A program made the translations under genes and the position numbers. Below are positions 53,897 through 62,306 of a stretch of DNA of 64,000 nt, in pieces. The DNA comes from Hyphomicrobiales bacterium (GTDB lineage Bacteria > Pseudomonadota > Alphaproteobacteria > Rhizobiales > Rhizobiaceae). Each line of letters opens with the position of its first letter. Within the stretch, counting starts at the first letter, position 1. Below the pieces are notes generated by a model. It saw only the letters and a program-made list of their open reading frames with translations. It made no database searches and was not told where the DNA came from. The DNA lies in assembly GCA_900466875.1 (NCBI GenBank), contig UBNQ01000036.1, positions 1-64,000 on the forward strand, in the 5' to 3' direction.

Positions 53897-55330
53897 ATGA
53901 CCGATGGCAATTCTAACCTCCCTCTCGTCTGGGATATCGTGGATCGCAAGACGGAAGTGTTTGCGGAATTGGCCAATCAGGTCTGGGAAACGCCGGAAAC
54001 CTGCTACATGGAAACCCGGTCCGCGGCGGCCCATCGCGAGATGCTGGAAGCGCAGGGGTTCCGGGTTACGGATGCCGTTGCAGGCATTCCTACCGCCGTG
54101 ATGGGCGAGGCTGGTAGCGATGGTCCGGTCATCGCGTTTCTCGGCGAATATGATGCGCTTGCGGGCCTCAGCCAGAAGGCCGACGTGACGGTGCATGATC
54201 CGCTGGTTGCCGGTGCGAATGGTCACGGCTGCGGGCACAATCTGCTTGGTTCGGCGTCCCTTCTTGCTGCAACAGCGCTCAAGGACTGGCTTGAACAGAC
54301 AGGCACGCCCGGCCGCGTGCGCTATTACGGCTGCCCGGCGGAAGAGGGTGGTGCCGCCAAGGCGTTCATGGTGCGCGACGGGGCGTTTTCCGACGTCGAT
54401 ATCGCCATCAGCTGGCATCCGAGCAATTTCGCCGGCGTGCAGCGCGAGACGTCGCTTGCCAATTGCCGCATCGATTTCACCTTCACCGGCCGTGCCGCCC
54501 ATGCGGCCGCCGTGCCGGAACTGGGGCGAAGCGCGCTCGATGCCGTCGAACTGATGAGCGTCGGTGTCAATTACATGCGCGAGCATATGCCGTCGGAATG
54601 CCGTATCCATTATGCCATTCTGGATGCCGGCGGGATTTCCCCCAACGTGGTTCAAGCCCATGCCAAGGTTCGGTATGTGGTGCGCGCACCGGAACTGTCC
54701 GGCCTCTTTGCGCTGATCGAGCGGGTGAAGAAGGTGGCCGAGGGTGCAGCGCTGATGACCGAAACCAAGGTCGAGGCCGTCACGCTTGCAGGTGTCTCCA
54801 ACCTCGTGGTCAATACGCCGCTGATGGACACGATGCAGGACATCTGGGACAGCATGGGGCCGCCGGCCTTCGACGAGGCGGATGTCGAATTCGCGGAAAA
54901 GATCCGCTCCACCCTGACGTCAGAAGACGTGGCCGCCAGCTGGGCGCAGGAACGTCTCGAAGAGCGCGACATCCCGCTTGCCGATTTTATCCTGCCGGCG
55001 CACAACGAAGTTCGCCAGATGGGCGGATCGACCGATGTGGGCGATGTCAGCTGGGTCGTGCCGACCGTGCAGGCCTATGGCGCGACGCTGGCGATCGGCA
55101 CCCAGCTTCATACCTGGCAGGTGGTGGCGCAGGGCAAGAGCGCACTGGCTCATAAGGGCATGGCTTCCGTCGCAAAGGTTATGGCCGCGACCGGGCTTGC
55201 GGCAATCACGAGCGCGCAGCTGCGCGAGGCCGCCTGGGCAGATCTCAAGCGCCGGCACAAGGGGCAGGAATACAAGAGCCCGATCCCCACTTCGGCAGAA
55301 CCGCCGATTGCGGCGATGACGTTACGCTGA
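53897..55330 (+). CDS. M20-family amidohydrolase, AbgB-like
   Basis: A 477-aa metallopeptidase-like amidohydrolase similar to the B subunit of p-aminobenzoyl-glutamate hydrolase. Metal-site motifs are visible: GEYDALAGL, GHGCGHNLLG and CPAEEGGAAKAFMV, followed by the dimerisation domain (FTGRAAHAAAVPELGRSALD) and GGSTDVGDVSWVVPT. It hydrolyses an amide in a small imported or internal compound; the real substrate is unknown. No AbgA-like partner is adjacent, so it may work alone. The ATG used has GGCGG upstream; an ATG 15 codons earlier (53852) has an equally good site and remains possible. Confidence 0.82.
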   Translation: MTDGNSNLPLVWDIVDRKTEVFAELANQVWETPETCYMETRSAAAHREMLEAQGFRVTDAVAGIPTAVMGEAGSDGPVIAFLGEYDALAGLSQKADVTVHDPLVAGANGHGCGHNLLGSASLLAATALKDWLEQTGTPGRVRYYGCPAEEGGAAKAFMVRDGAFSDVDIAISWHPSNFAGVQRETSLANCRIDFTFTGRAAHAAAVPELGRSALDAVELMSVGVNYMREHMPSECRIHYAILDAGGISPNVVQAHAKVRYVVRAPELSGLFALIERVKKVAEGAALMTETKVEAVTLAGVSNLVVNTPLMDTMQDIWDSMGPPAFDEADVEFAEKIRSTLTSEDVAASWAQERLEERDIPLADFILPAHNEVRQMGGSTDVGDVSWVVPTVQAYGATLAIGTQLHTWQVVAQGKSALAHKGMASVAKVMAATGLAAITSAQLREAAWADLKRRHKGQEYKSPIPTSAEPPIAAMTLR

Positions 55331-55353
55331 AAGCAGCCATGAAAATTGGTCAT

Positions 55354-55384
55354 GAGCCCGTCAATCATTTTAAACGACGGGCTC
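55354..55384 (+). terminator. Hairpin after the AbgB-like gene
   Basis: A 9-bp perfect inverted repeat (GAGCCCGTC with GACGGGCTC) around a 13-base AT-rich loop, 23 bases past the stop. There is no U-tract, so termination strength is uncertain. Confidence 0.5.
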
Positions 55385-55469
55385 GACTAAATCGCGCGTA
55401 AGGGCTGGAAATCCGCCTAATTCCTCTTATGAATTTCCTATTCGCGTTCGTGCGAGAGGAGAACAGCCC

Positions 55470-56825
55470 GTGACGATCCAGCCCAATTCCCTCGAGGCCC
55501 GTGACAAGGCCTATCATCTGCATTCCTATACGAACGCACGGGCGCTGGAGCGCGACGGTGCTCTGGTGATCGAGCGCGGCGAGGGCATCTATGTCTACGA
55601 CAATGCCGGCAAGCAGTATGTCGAAGGCATGGCGGGGCTTTGGAGCGTCGGTGTCGGCTTCGGCGAAAGCCGGCTGGTGGAGGCGGCAGCCAAGCAGATG
55701 GCGAAGCTGCCCTATTACCATACGTTCACGGCGCGTACGCACAGCCCTTCGGTGGAGCTTGCCGAAAAGCTGATCCAGATGGCCCCGGTGCCGATGTCCA
55801 AGGCCTATTTCACCAATTCGGGCTCGGAAGCCAACGATACGGCGATGAAGATCGTCTGGTATCGGTCCAATGCGCTTGGAAAGCCGGACAAGAAGAAGAT
55901 CATTTCCCGCACCAAGGGTTACCACGGCGTCACAATCGCCAGCGCCAGCCTGACGGGCCTGCCGAACAACCATCGTTCCTTCGACCTGCCGCTTGCCCGT
56001 GTGCTGCACACGAGTTGCCCGCATTATCGCGCCTTCAAGACGGAAGGCGAGACAGAGGCCCAGTTCGTCGAGCGCTGCGCGAAAGACCTCGAAGACCTGA
56101 TCCTGAAGGAAGGCCCGGATACGGTTGCCGCCTTTATCGGTGAGCCTGTCATGGGTGCGGGCGGCGTCATCGTGCCGCCGGCCGGGTACTGGGAAGCGAT
56201 CCAGAAGGTCCTGAAAAAATACGATGTGCTGTTCATCGCCGACGAAGTCATCTGCGGTTTCGGCCGCACCGGCGAGATGTTCGGCACGACGACGTTCGAT
56301 CTGCAGCCCGACATGATCACCCTGTCGAAACAGATTTCCTCGTCCTACCAGCCGATCTCGGCTCTGCTGATCAACGAGGCCGTCTATCAGCCGCTGGCGG
56401 ATGAATCGGCGAAGATCGGCACGTTCGGCCATGGGGTGACCGCTGCCGGTCATCCGGTTGCAGCGGCCGTGGCCCTGGAAAACATCAGGATCATCGAGGA
56501 GCGCGATCTGGTCGGCAATGTCCGGACGCTCAGCCCGAGGTTCTTGGCCCGGCTGAAGGCGATCGGCGAAAATCCGCTGGTGATCGAGACGCGCGGCGTC
56601 GGCCTGATCGGCGCTTTCGAACTTGCGCCGCGCGAAGGTTTTGCAGCCGGGCAGCTTGGTCCGAAACTGTTTTCGCATCTGATGGAGGAGGGCGTCATCA
56701 GCCGTGCGATCGGCGATTCGATGGCCTTCTGCCCGCCGATGATCATCACGCAAGAACAGGTCGACGACATGTTCGACAAGGTGGAGCGCGGGCTGGACAA
56801 GTTCGCCAGGGAACTGACGGCGTAA
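55470..56825 (+). CDS. Class-III (omega-amino acid type) aminotransferase
   Basis: A 451-aa PLP enzyme that moves an amino group from an omega-amine, beta-alanine, putrescine or similar donor to pyruvate or another keto acid. YFTNSGSEANDTAMKIVWYR binds the phosphate, LFIADEVICGFGRTG supplies the ring-binding aspartate, and Lys287 in LSKQISSSYQPISA forms the aldimine. GTFGHGVTAAGHPVAAAVAL follows. This variant (long SSSYQPISA loop) is close to putrescine/omega-amino acid-pyruvate transaminases, but the substrate cannot be fixed. The start is GTG with a strong GAGAGGAG site. It stands alone, followed by the cardiolipin synthase gene. Confidence 0.85.
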   Translation: MTIQPNSLEARDKAYHLHSYTNARALERDGALVIERGEGIYVYDNAGKQYVEGMAGLWSVGVGFGESRLVEAAAKQMAKLPYYHTFTARTHSPSVELAEKLIQMAPVPMSKAYFTNSGSEANDTAMKIVWYRSNALGKPDKKKIISRTKGYHGVTIASASLTGLPNNHRSFDLPLARVLHTSCPHYRAFKTEGETEAQFVERCAKDLEDLILKEGPDTVAAFIGEPVMGAGGVIVPPAGYWEAIQKVLKKYDVLFIADEVICGFGRTGEMFGTTTFDLQPDMITLSKQISSSYQPISALLINEAVYQPLADESAKIGTFGHGVTAAGHPVAAAVALENIRIIEERDLVGNVRTLSPRFLARLKAIGENPLVIETRGVGLIGAFELAPREGFAAGQLGPKLFSHLMEEGVISRAIGDSMAFCPPMIITQEQVDDMFDKVERGLDKFARELTA

Positions 56826-56890
56826 GCCATTGGTTTCAGCGATTGTCTGACGACATTGCCTAGCATCATGGCGTCCCTATATTGGACACC

Positions 56891-58351
56891 ATGATCTCGA
56901 TCGCGCAAGCCTATTGGCCACACATCCTTTTTATCGTTTCGATTGTGGCCGGGGCTTCCGCTGCCGTGCATGCGACGATGACCAAGGAGGAAGTGCGCTC
57001 CGCGGTCGGCTGGGTCGGCGTCATCATCCTGTCGCCGATCATCGGCGCAGCGCTCTACCTGATTGCCGGCATCAACCGGATCCGCCGCAACGTCATCGGC
57101 GACCGGCGCTCGCTGCTGCAGGGGGCCGAGCGCGCCGATTTTGCATCCTACGATGCGACCGACGATCAGGTCATCCGGGATTTCGGCTATCGTTTTCGGG
57201 CGATGAAAATCCTCGGGGATCGCGTCACGCGGCATCATCTGACCACTGGAAACAGCATATCGGCGTTCGACAACGGCGACGATGCCTATGGCGCGATGCT
57301 GGAGGCGATCGAGGGCGCGAAGCGTTCCGTGCTGCTGGAAACCTATATTTTCGACCGCGACCGGATCGGCAAGCGGTTCATCGCGGCACTCAGTGCCGCG
57401 GCGCGGCGCGGCGTCGAGGTGCGTGTGCTGATCGATGCGGTCGGCGCCCGTTATTCGGTGCCGAGCGTGCTCGGCATGCTGCGCGATGGCGGCGTCACCG
57501 TCGATGTGTTCAACGGCAATGTCATCACCGGCCTGCGCATGCCCTATGCAAACCTGCGCACCCACCGCAAGATCATCGTTATCGACGGCACGATCGCGTT
57601 CACCGGGGGGATCAACATCCGCGAGGGATTTTCCCGCGAATTCAGCGGCGAAAAATGCTCAGCCGACACGCATTTCAGGGTAACCGGCCCGGTAGTTGCC
57701 GATCTTCTGGCGATTGCCGCCGCCGACTGGCAGTTTTCGACCGACGAGCGGCTGGAAGGCGAGGCCTGGAAAGTGCCGACGCCGGAGGCCGAGCCCGGTG
57801 CGCCGACCATCATGCGCACCGTATCCTCCGGCCCGGATCGCAGCGTCGAGACGAACCAGAAAATGCTGATGGGTGCGTTTTCCATCGCCCGCTCGTCGAT
57901 CCGGATCGTCTCTCCGTATTTTCTGCCCGACCGCGAACTGATCACGGCGCTGATAACCGCGGCGCGGCGCGGCGTGGTGGTCGATATCGTCGTGCCGAGC
58001 GCCAACAACCTGAAACTGATCGATCTCGCGATGACGGCGCAATTCGACCAGATGCTGAAAAACTACTGCCGGATCTGGCGGGCATCGGGGCCGTTCAATC
58101 ATTCCAAGCTGATGGCCATCGACGGCTGCTGGTCCTATGTCGGGTCCTCCAATATCGATCCCCGGTCGCTGCGGCTCAATTTCGAGGTCGATCTTGAAGT
58201 TTTCGATAGCGGATTTGCGCAAGCCCTGGAACGAAGGGTCGATCTGGCTATTTCCACTGCGGAGGAAGTGACGCTGCACGGCCTGCGTTCACGACCATTT
58301 GCAAAACGCTTCCTTGAACGGGTGCTCTGGTTGGGGTCACCCTATCTGTGA
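56891..58351 (+). CDS. cls: Cardiolipin synthase (phospholipase D family)
   Basis: A 486-aa membrane-bound enzyme that joins two phosphatidylglycerol molecules to make cardiolipin. Two N-terminal helices (about 5-27 and 40-60) anchor it. Both HKD catalytic motifs are complete: His225-x-Lys227-x4-Asp232 (THRKIIVID) and His404-x-Lys406-x4-Asp411 (NHSKLMAID), with GGINIREGF and GSSNIDPRSLRLNFE after them. The open frame begins with a TTG three codons earlier, but the ATG is preferred. The next gene follows 48 bases downstream in the same direction. Lipid genes lpiA-acvB elsewhere in the window use the same precursor. Confidence 0.88.
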   Translation: MISIAQAYWPHILFIVSIVAGASAAVHATMTKEEVRSAVGWVGVIILSPIIGAALYLIAGINRIRRNVIGDRRSLLQGAERADFASYDATDDQVIRDFGYRFRAMKILGDRVTRHHLTTGNSISAFDNGDDAYGAMLEAIEGAKRSVLLETYIFDRDRIGKRFIAALSAAARRGVEVRVLIDAVGARYSVPSVLGMLRDGGVTVDVFNGNVITGLRMPYANLRTHRKIIVIDGTIAFTGGINIREGFSREFSGEKCSADTHFRVTGPVVADLLAIAAADWQFSTDERLEGEAWKVPTPEAEPGAPTIMRTVSSGPDRSVETNQKMLMGAFSIARSSIRIVSPYFLPDRELITALITAARRGVVVDIVVPSANNLKLIDLAMTAQFDQMLKNYCRIWRASGPFNHSKLMAIDGCWSYVGSSNIDPRSLRLNFEVDLEVFDSGFAQALERRVDLAISTAEEVTLHGLRSRPFAKRFLERVLWLGSPYL

Positions 58352-58399
58352 TTTTTGTGTCCTTCGGCGTGGTTCGCGTCGGCCCGATGTGAAGAACGA

Positions 58400-59215
58400 A
58401 TGACGATGCACGAGAAACGTACAACGCTGCCGGCCAGCATCATCGCGTCGATCCGCGCCCGCAAGAACCGTGGTGCGGGCCACGCGCCACATGATCCGGC
58501 CTCCGGCCTGCTCGTCGCATCCTACAATGTGCACAAATGCGTCGGGGTCGACGGCAAGTTCGATCCGGGCCGGATCGCCCAGGTGATCCGCGAGATCGGT
58601 GCCGACATCATTGCGCTGCAGGAGGCCGATACGCGGTTCGGCGAGCGCCGGGGGCTTCTCGATCTCGCCTGGATGGAGCGGGAAACGGGGCTTTGCCCGG
58701 TGCCCGTCTCTGGTGTCGCCCGGGCGCATGGCTGGCACGGCAATGTCGTGTTTTTTCGCGAGGGCGCGGTGCGGGATGTGCATCAGGTCAAGTTGCCTGG
58801 GCTGGAGCCGCGCGGCGCGTTGATGGCGGAACTGGACCTGACGGACGGCAGCACGTTCCGGGTGATTGCCGCGCATCTCGGCCTTCTCAACCGCTCCCGC
58901 CAGCAACAGGCCCGGATGATCCTCGATATGCTGCGGGCCCGCGAAGAGCATCCAACCGTGCTGATGGGCGATCTCAACGAATGGCGACTGGGCACACGCT
59001 CCTCGCTCAATACGCTGGCGGCGGTTTTCGGCCTGCCATCCGCGGTGCCGAGCTTTCCCTCGCGCCTGCCGGTTCTGGCGCTCGACCGGATCATGGCCAA
59101 CCGGCCGGGGCTGATCGACCGGGTCGAAACGCACGACACGCCGCTCTCGCGGCTGGCATCGGACCATCTGCCGATCAAGGCGGTGGTGAAGGTCGGGGCG
59201 ATGGTGTCGCGCTGA
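58400..59215 (+). CDS. Endonuclease/exonuclease/phosphatase-family protein
   Basis: A 271-aa DNase I-like fold protein. The landmarks are SYNVHKCVGVDG near residue 42, IALQEAD (metal-binding glutamate) near residue 74, AAHLGLLNRSRQQQ, LMGDLNEWR and the final catalytic ASDHLPIKA (Asp-His). It has no obvious signal peptide and is expected in the cytoplasm. Members of this family following cardiolipin synthase may act on phosphodiesters of lipids or nucleic acids; the substrate is not known. The ATG has a purine-rich GAAGAACGA directly upstream. Confidence 0.8.
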   Translation: MTMHEKRTTLPASIIASIRARKNRGAGHAPHDPASGLLVASYNVHKCVGVDGKFDPGRIAQVIREIGADIIALQEADTRFGERRGLLDLAWMERETGLCPVPVSGVARAHGWHGNVVFFREGAVRDVHQVKLPGLEPRGALMAELDLTDGSTFRVIAAHLGLLNRSRQQQARMILDMLRAREEHPTVLMGDLNEWRLGTRSSLNTLAAVFGLPSAVPSFPSRLPVLALDRIMANRPGLIDRVETHDTPLSRLASDHLPIKAVVKVGAMVSR

Positions 59216-59322
59216 ATTGACAGGGTGACAATCTTCTCTGCATCGCCCGCTTTACCCGATGCCGAGGCGATAATAGGCTTTTGTCATTCACTCGCCGCCG
59301 CCTGTTCCGAGCAAGGATTTCC

Positions 59323-60297
59323 ATGACCGATATTGCCATGATCAAAGCCGCCCGAGCCCGTCTCGACGGCCATGTCCGCCGCACGCCGCTGCTGTCTTCA
59401 CCCTTCCTCGACGAGATCGCCGGGCGCAGGATTTTCGTCAAACCCGAATGCCTGCAGCATACCGGATCGTTCAAGTTCCGCGGTGCGTGGTCGGCCATTT
59501 CGGGCCTGCCGCCAGAGGTTCGTGCGAAGGGCGTGATCGCGTTTTCCTCCGGCAATCATGCGCAGGGCGTGGCGCTTGCCGCAAAACTGCACGGCATTCC
59601 AGCCGTCATCATTATGCCGTCCGATGCACCGCGCATCAAGATCGACAATACCCGTGCCTATGGCGCGGACGTCGTGCTTTACGACCGCGCAACCGAAGAC
59701 CGGGATGCGATCGGCGCACGCCTTTCGGCCGAGCGCGATCTGACGCTGGTCAAGCCGTTCGACGAACCGCTGGTCATCGCCGGTCAGGGCACGGCCGGGC
59801 TGGAAATCGCCGAACAGGCAAAGGAACTGGGCATCGACAAGGCCGATGTTCTGGTTCCGACCGGCGGCGGGGGCTTTATTTCCGGCGTTTCCCTGGCGCT
59901 TGCCGCCAAGGCGCCGGGCTTTACCGTCCACCCCTGCGAGCCGGAGGGTTTTGATGACGTCACGCGGTCGCTGGCATCCGGGAAAATCGAAAAGAACGCG
60001 ACGCAATCGGGTTCTCTCTGCGATGCGATCATCACGCCGCAGCCGGGAAACATCACGTTTCCGATCATGTCGAAGCTTTGCGGCGCAGGTCTTGTCGTCA
60101 CGGAAGACGAGGCGCTGAAGGCCATGGCAATCGCCTTCAATCGGCTGAAAATCGTGGTCGAGCCGGGTGGGGCGGTGGCGCTTGCGGCAGCGCTTTTCCA
60201 TGGCGAAGGGCTTGGTGACACCGTCATCGCGATCTGCTCCGGCGGCAATGTCGACGGAAATATTTTCCGTATGGCGCTCGAGCGCAATCCGGATTGA
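59323..60297 (+). CDS. Threonine/serine dehydratase (PLP lyase)
   Basis: A 324-aa fold-type II PLP enzyme that deaminates threonine or serine to the 2-keto acid. Lys51 in TGSFKFRGAW forms the Schiff base. SSGNHAQGVALAAKLHGIPA binds substrate, and the glycine loop PTGGGGFISG near residue 183 holds the phosphate. There is no C-terminal ACT regulatory domain, so it is the short catabolic type rather than the feedback-controlled biosynthetic IlvA. A serine racemase or hydroxyaspartate dehydratase activity is possible in this family. The ATG has AAGGA upstream; the longer open frame is disfavoured. Confidence 0.85.
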   Translation: MTDIAMIKAARARLDGHVRRTPLLSSPFLDEIAGRRIFVKPECLQHTGSFKFRGAWSAISGLPPEVRAKGVIAFSSGNHAQGVALAAKLHGIPAVIIMPSDAPRIKIDNTRAYGADVVLYDRATEDRDAIGARLSAERDLTLVKPFDEPLVIAGQGTAGLEIAEQAKELGIDKADVLVPTGGGGFISGVSLALAAKAPGFTVHPCEPEGFDDVTRSLASGKIEKNATQSGSLCDAIITPQPGNITFPIMSKLCGAGLVVTEDEALKAMAIAFNRLKIVVEPGGAVALAAALFHGEGLGDTVIAICSGGNVDGNIFRMALERNPD

Positions 60298-60487
60298 GGC
60301 GACAAAAAGGCGCTCGTTGGAACCGGAGGCATAATAAACCGTTAACGCCACAATACAGGCATTAACGGAAAAGGATTTTCCAATCCGTTCGTTTTGCTTG
60401 GAACTTTATCTCTACCAAGTTGATAGGGATAAGGTAGCATCAGTCATTACCCGGAGAATAGTGGCTCTTATAAGTTGGAGGAAGATC

Positions 60488-60625
60488 ATGCGGCATACGA
60501 ATGTTCAGACACGATCGCTTTCCCATCGCCATTCGGTGCTCGGCAGCTGGCAATCTGCTACCCACCTGGCAATCGCCGTCGCAGCTTTCGCTTTCGTTGG
60601 CGCTGTGACGCTCGGTATTTTCTAA
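60488..60625 (+). CDS. 45-aa single-pass membrane peptide
   Basis: A short gene with a very good ribosome site (TTGGAGGAAGATC, GGAGG 7 bases before ATG). The product has a basic, His/Ser/Arg-rich cytoplasmic head (about residues 1-24) and one hydrophobic helix (HLAIAVAAFAFVGAVTLGIF) at the very end, so it should insert with the N-terminus inside. No known family is recognised. The strong start signal and clean topology support a real small protein. It lies between the dehydratase and a convergent amidohydrolase gene. Confidence 0.6.
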   Translation: MRHTNVQTRSLSHRHSVLGSWQSATHLAIAVAAFAFVGAVTLGIF

Positions 60626-60661
60626 GTTTGTTAAAGGCGGGTATCCTGCCCAAGCGCCTCT

Positions 60662-60751
60662 TCATCCTCGGGCTTGTCCCGAGGATTTGACCACGTTTCT
60701 GACAACTCAGTTAAGCACATGCTCGGGACAAGCCCGAGCATGACGGCAGAG
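60662..60751. repeat. Intergenic palindromic repeat, copy 2 of the GTCATCCTCGG type
   Basis: The element begins TCATCCTCGGGCTTGTCCCG and ends GCTCGGGACAAGCCCGAGCA followed by TGACGGCAGAG. Each end is a palindrome, and the two ends are inverted copies of each other. It matches the copy at 24916-25007 in length, in the CGGGCTTGTCCCG core and in the GATGACGGCAGAG edge. It sits between two genes facing each other. Confidence 0.75.
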
Positions 60752-60795
60752 TGTGATGTGATCTCGGCGGCAAGTTCAGTTACCGCCGCGAAATC

Positions 60796-61959
60796 CTATT
60801 TTGCTGCCAGATAAGTCTCTGCCAATTCCACCCAGAGATTGACGCCGATCGGCAGTGCGTCGTCGTTGAAGTCGAATTTCGGATGGTGCAGCGAGGGGTC
60901 GTTGTCGGTTCTTGCCGTGCCGAGGAAGAAATAGCTTCCGGGGCGTTCCGCCAGCATGTAGGCGAAGTCTTCGGCGCCCATCATCGGCCGTTCGATCTCT
61001 AGAACGTTTTCCCCGCCGACCACCTTTTTCGCCAGATCCCGGACAAAATCGGTCTCCGCCGTGTGGTTCACGGTCGCTTCGTAACCGCGGTCGTAATGAA
61101 CCGTCGCCGTCATGCCGTAGCTTTCGGCCTGACCTTGTGCGATGCCGTGGATGCGCTCTTCCAGCTTGTCGCGCACTTTCGGATCGAAGGAGCGGATGGT
61201 GATGACCATTTCCGCCCGTTCGGGAATGACATTGCTGGCAATGCCGGCATTGAAGGCACCGACGGTGACGACGGCCGGATCGAGCGGATGGATGTTGCGC
61301 GAGACGACCGTCTGCAGCGCCATGATGATGCTGGCGCCGGCGACGATCGGGTCGGAGGCTGCCTGCGGTTCTGCGCCGTGGCCGCCATGGCCGTTGACGA
61401 CAATCCGGGCCTCGTCGACCGCCGCCATCAACGGGCCGTCCTTGACGAAGACCTTGCCGAAGGGCATGGCCGGATCATTGTGCATGCCGAAGACCGCATC
61501 GCAGGGGAATTTGTCGAACAGGCCTTCTTCGATCATGATCCTGGCGCCGCCGAAATTCTCTTCCGCCGGCTGGAAGATCAGGTGGATCGTGCCATCGAAA
61601 TTCTTTCGCTCCGAAAGGATTTTTGCGGCACCCAGCAGCATGGCGGTGTGCCCGTCATGGCCGCAGGCATGCATGACGCCCTTGTTCTTGCTCGCATATT
61701 CGGCTCCGGTCTCCTCGGTGATCGGCAGCGCGTCGATATCGGCTCGGATGCCGACCGATCGGGTGCTGTCGCCATTCCTGAGGGTTGCGACGATGCCGGT
61801 CTTCGCCAGTCCACGGGTCACCTCGTAGCCGTATTCCTCAAGCCGGGCCGCGATGAAGTCCGACGTGTTGAATTCGGAAAGGCCGATTTCCGGGTTTTCA
61901 TGCAGATGCCGGCGAATGGCGACCACGTCGGCCATGTCATTGGAAAATCGCAGCGTCAT
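60796..61959 (-). CDS. M20-family amidohydrolase, hippurate hydrolase type
   Basis: A 387-aa zinc-type peptidase M20D enzyme. RRHLHENPEIGLSEFNT near residue 18, the metal-binding HACGHDGHTAMLLGAAKIL near 95, QPAEENFGGARIMIEEG and the C-terminal MMGAEDFAYML all match hippurate hydrolase/N-acyl-amino-acid amidohydrolases. It cleaves an acyl group from an amino acid; the acyl donor is unknown. Three ATG codons stand in a row; the third (MTLRF) is 7 bases from the AAAGG site and is taken as the start. The frame is open 35 codons further upstream without a ribosome site. Confidence 0.85.
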   Translation of the reverse strand: MTLRFSNDMADVVAIRRHLHENPEIGLSEFNTSDFIAARLEEYGYEVTRGLAKTGIVATLRNGDSTRSVGIRADIDALPITEETGAEYASKNKGVMHACGHDGHTAMLLGAAKILSERKNFDGTIHLIFQPAEENFGGARIMIEEGLFDKFPCDAVFGMHNDPAMPFGKVFVKDGPLMAAVDEARIVVNGHGGHGAEPQAASDPIVAGASIIMALQTVVSRNIHPLDPAVVTVGAFNAGIASNVIPERAEMVITIRSFDPKVRDKLEERIHGIAQGQAESYGMTATVHYDRGYEATVNHTAETDFVRDLAKKVVGGENVLEIERPMMGAEDFAYMLAERPGSYFFLGTARTDNDPSLHHPKFDFNDDALPIGVNLWVELAETYLAAK

Positions 61960-62306
61960 CATCATGCCTTTCTGGCTTTCGGAAGAGAAGGCGAGGGTAT
62001 AGCCCATCGGTTGCCGAGCGCCAATCGAGCGACTGCCCGCTTTGCATTTTTCTCCCGAAATCAAACGTTTGAATCCGTTCAGCCTTTATTCAGGCTGTGA
62101 CGGTTAATGGCTTACGCTGTGTCAATCCGAGCTGTGGCTGGCGATAATTGGTATCTTTGGTTTGCAATCCTGGAGCCAGCCTCTATCTCCATCAGCGCGG
62201 ATTGCACCGGAATGCGACGCCATTTCCCAGATGGCATCGTGAAATTCCGGCGTAGGCCCAAGAAATTTGGCCGATAAACCCCGATCTTTCATTCAGAAGC
62301 GTGTCC
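61960..62306. other. Divergent intergenic region before ndvB
   Basis: About 350 bases between the divergent amidohydrolase and ndvB genes. It should hold both promoters. No hairpin, known operator, RNA gene or small gene could be supported. The ndvB start lacks a strong ribosome site (AGAAGCGTGTCC). Confidence 0.4.
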
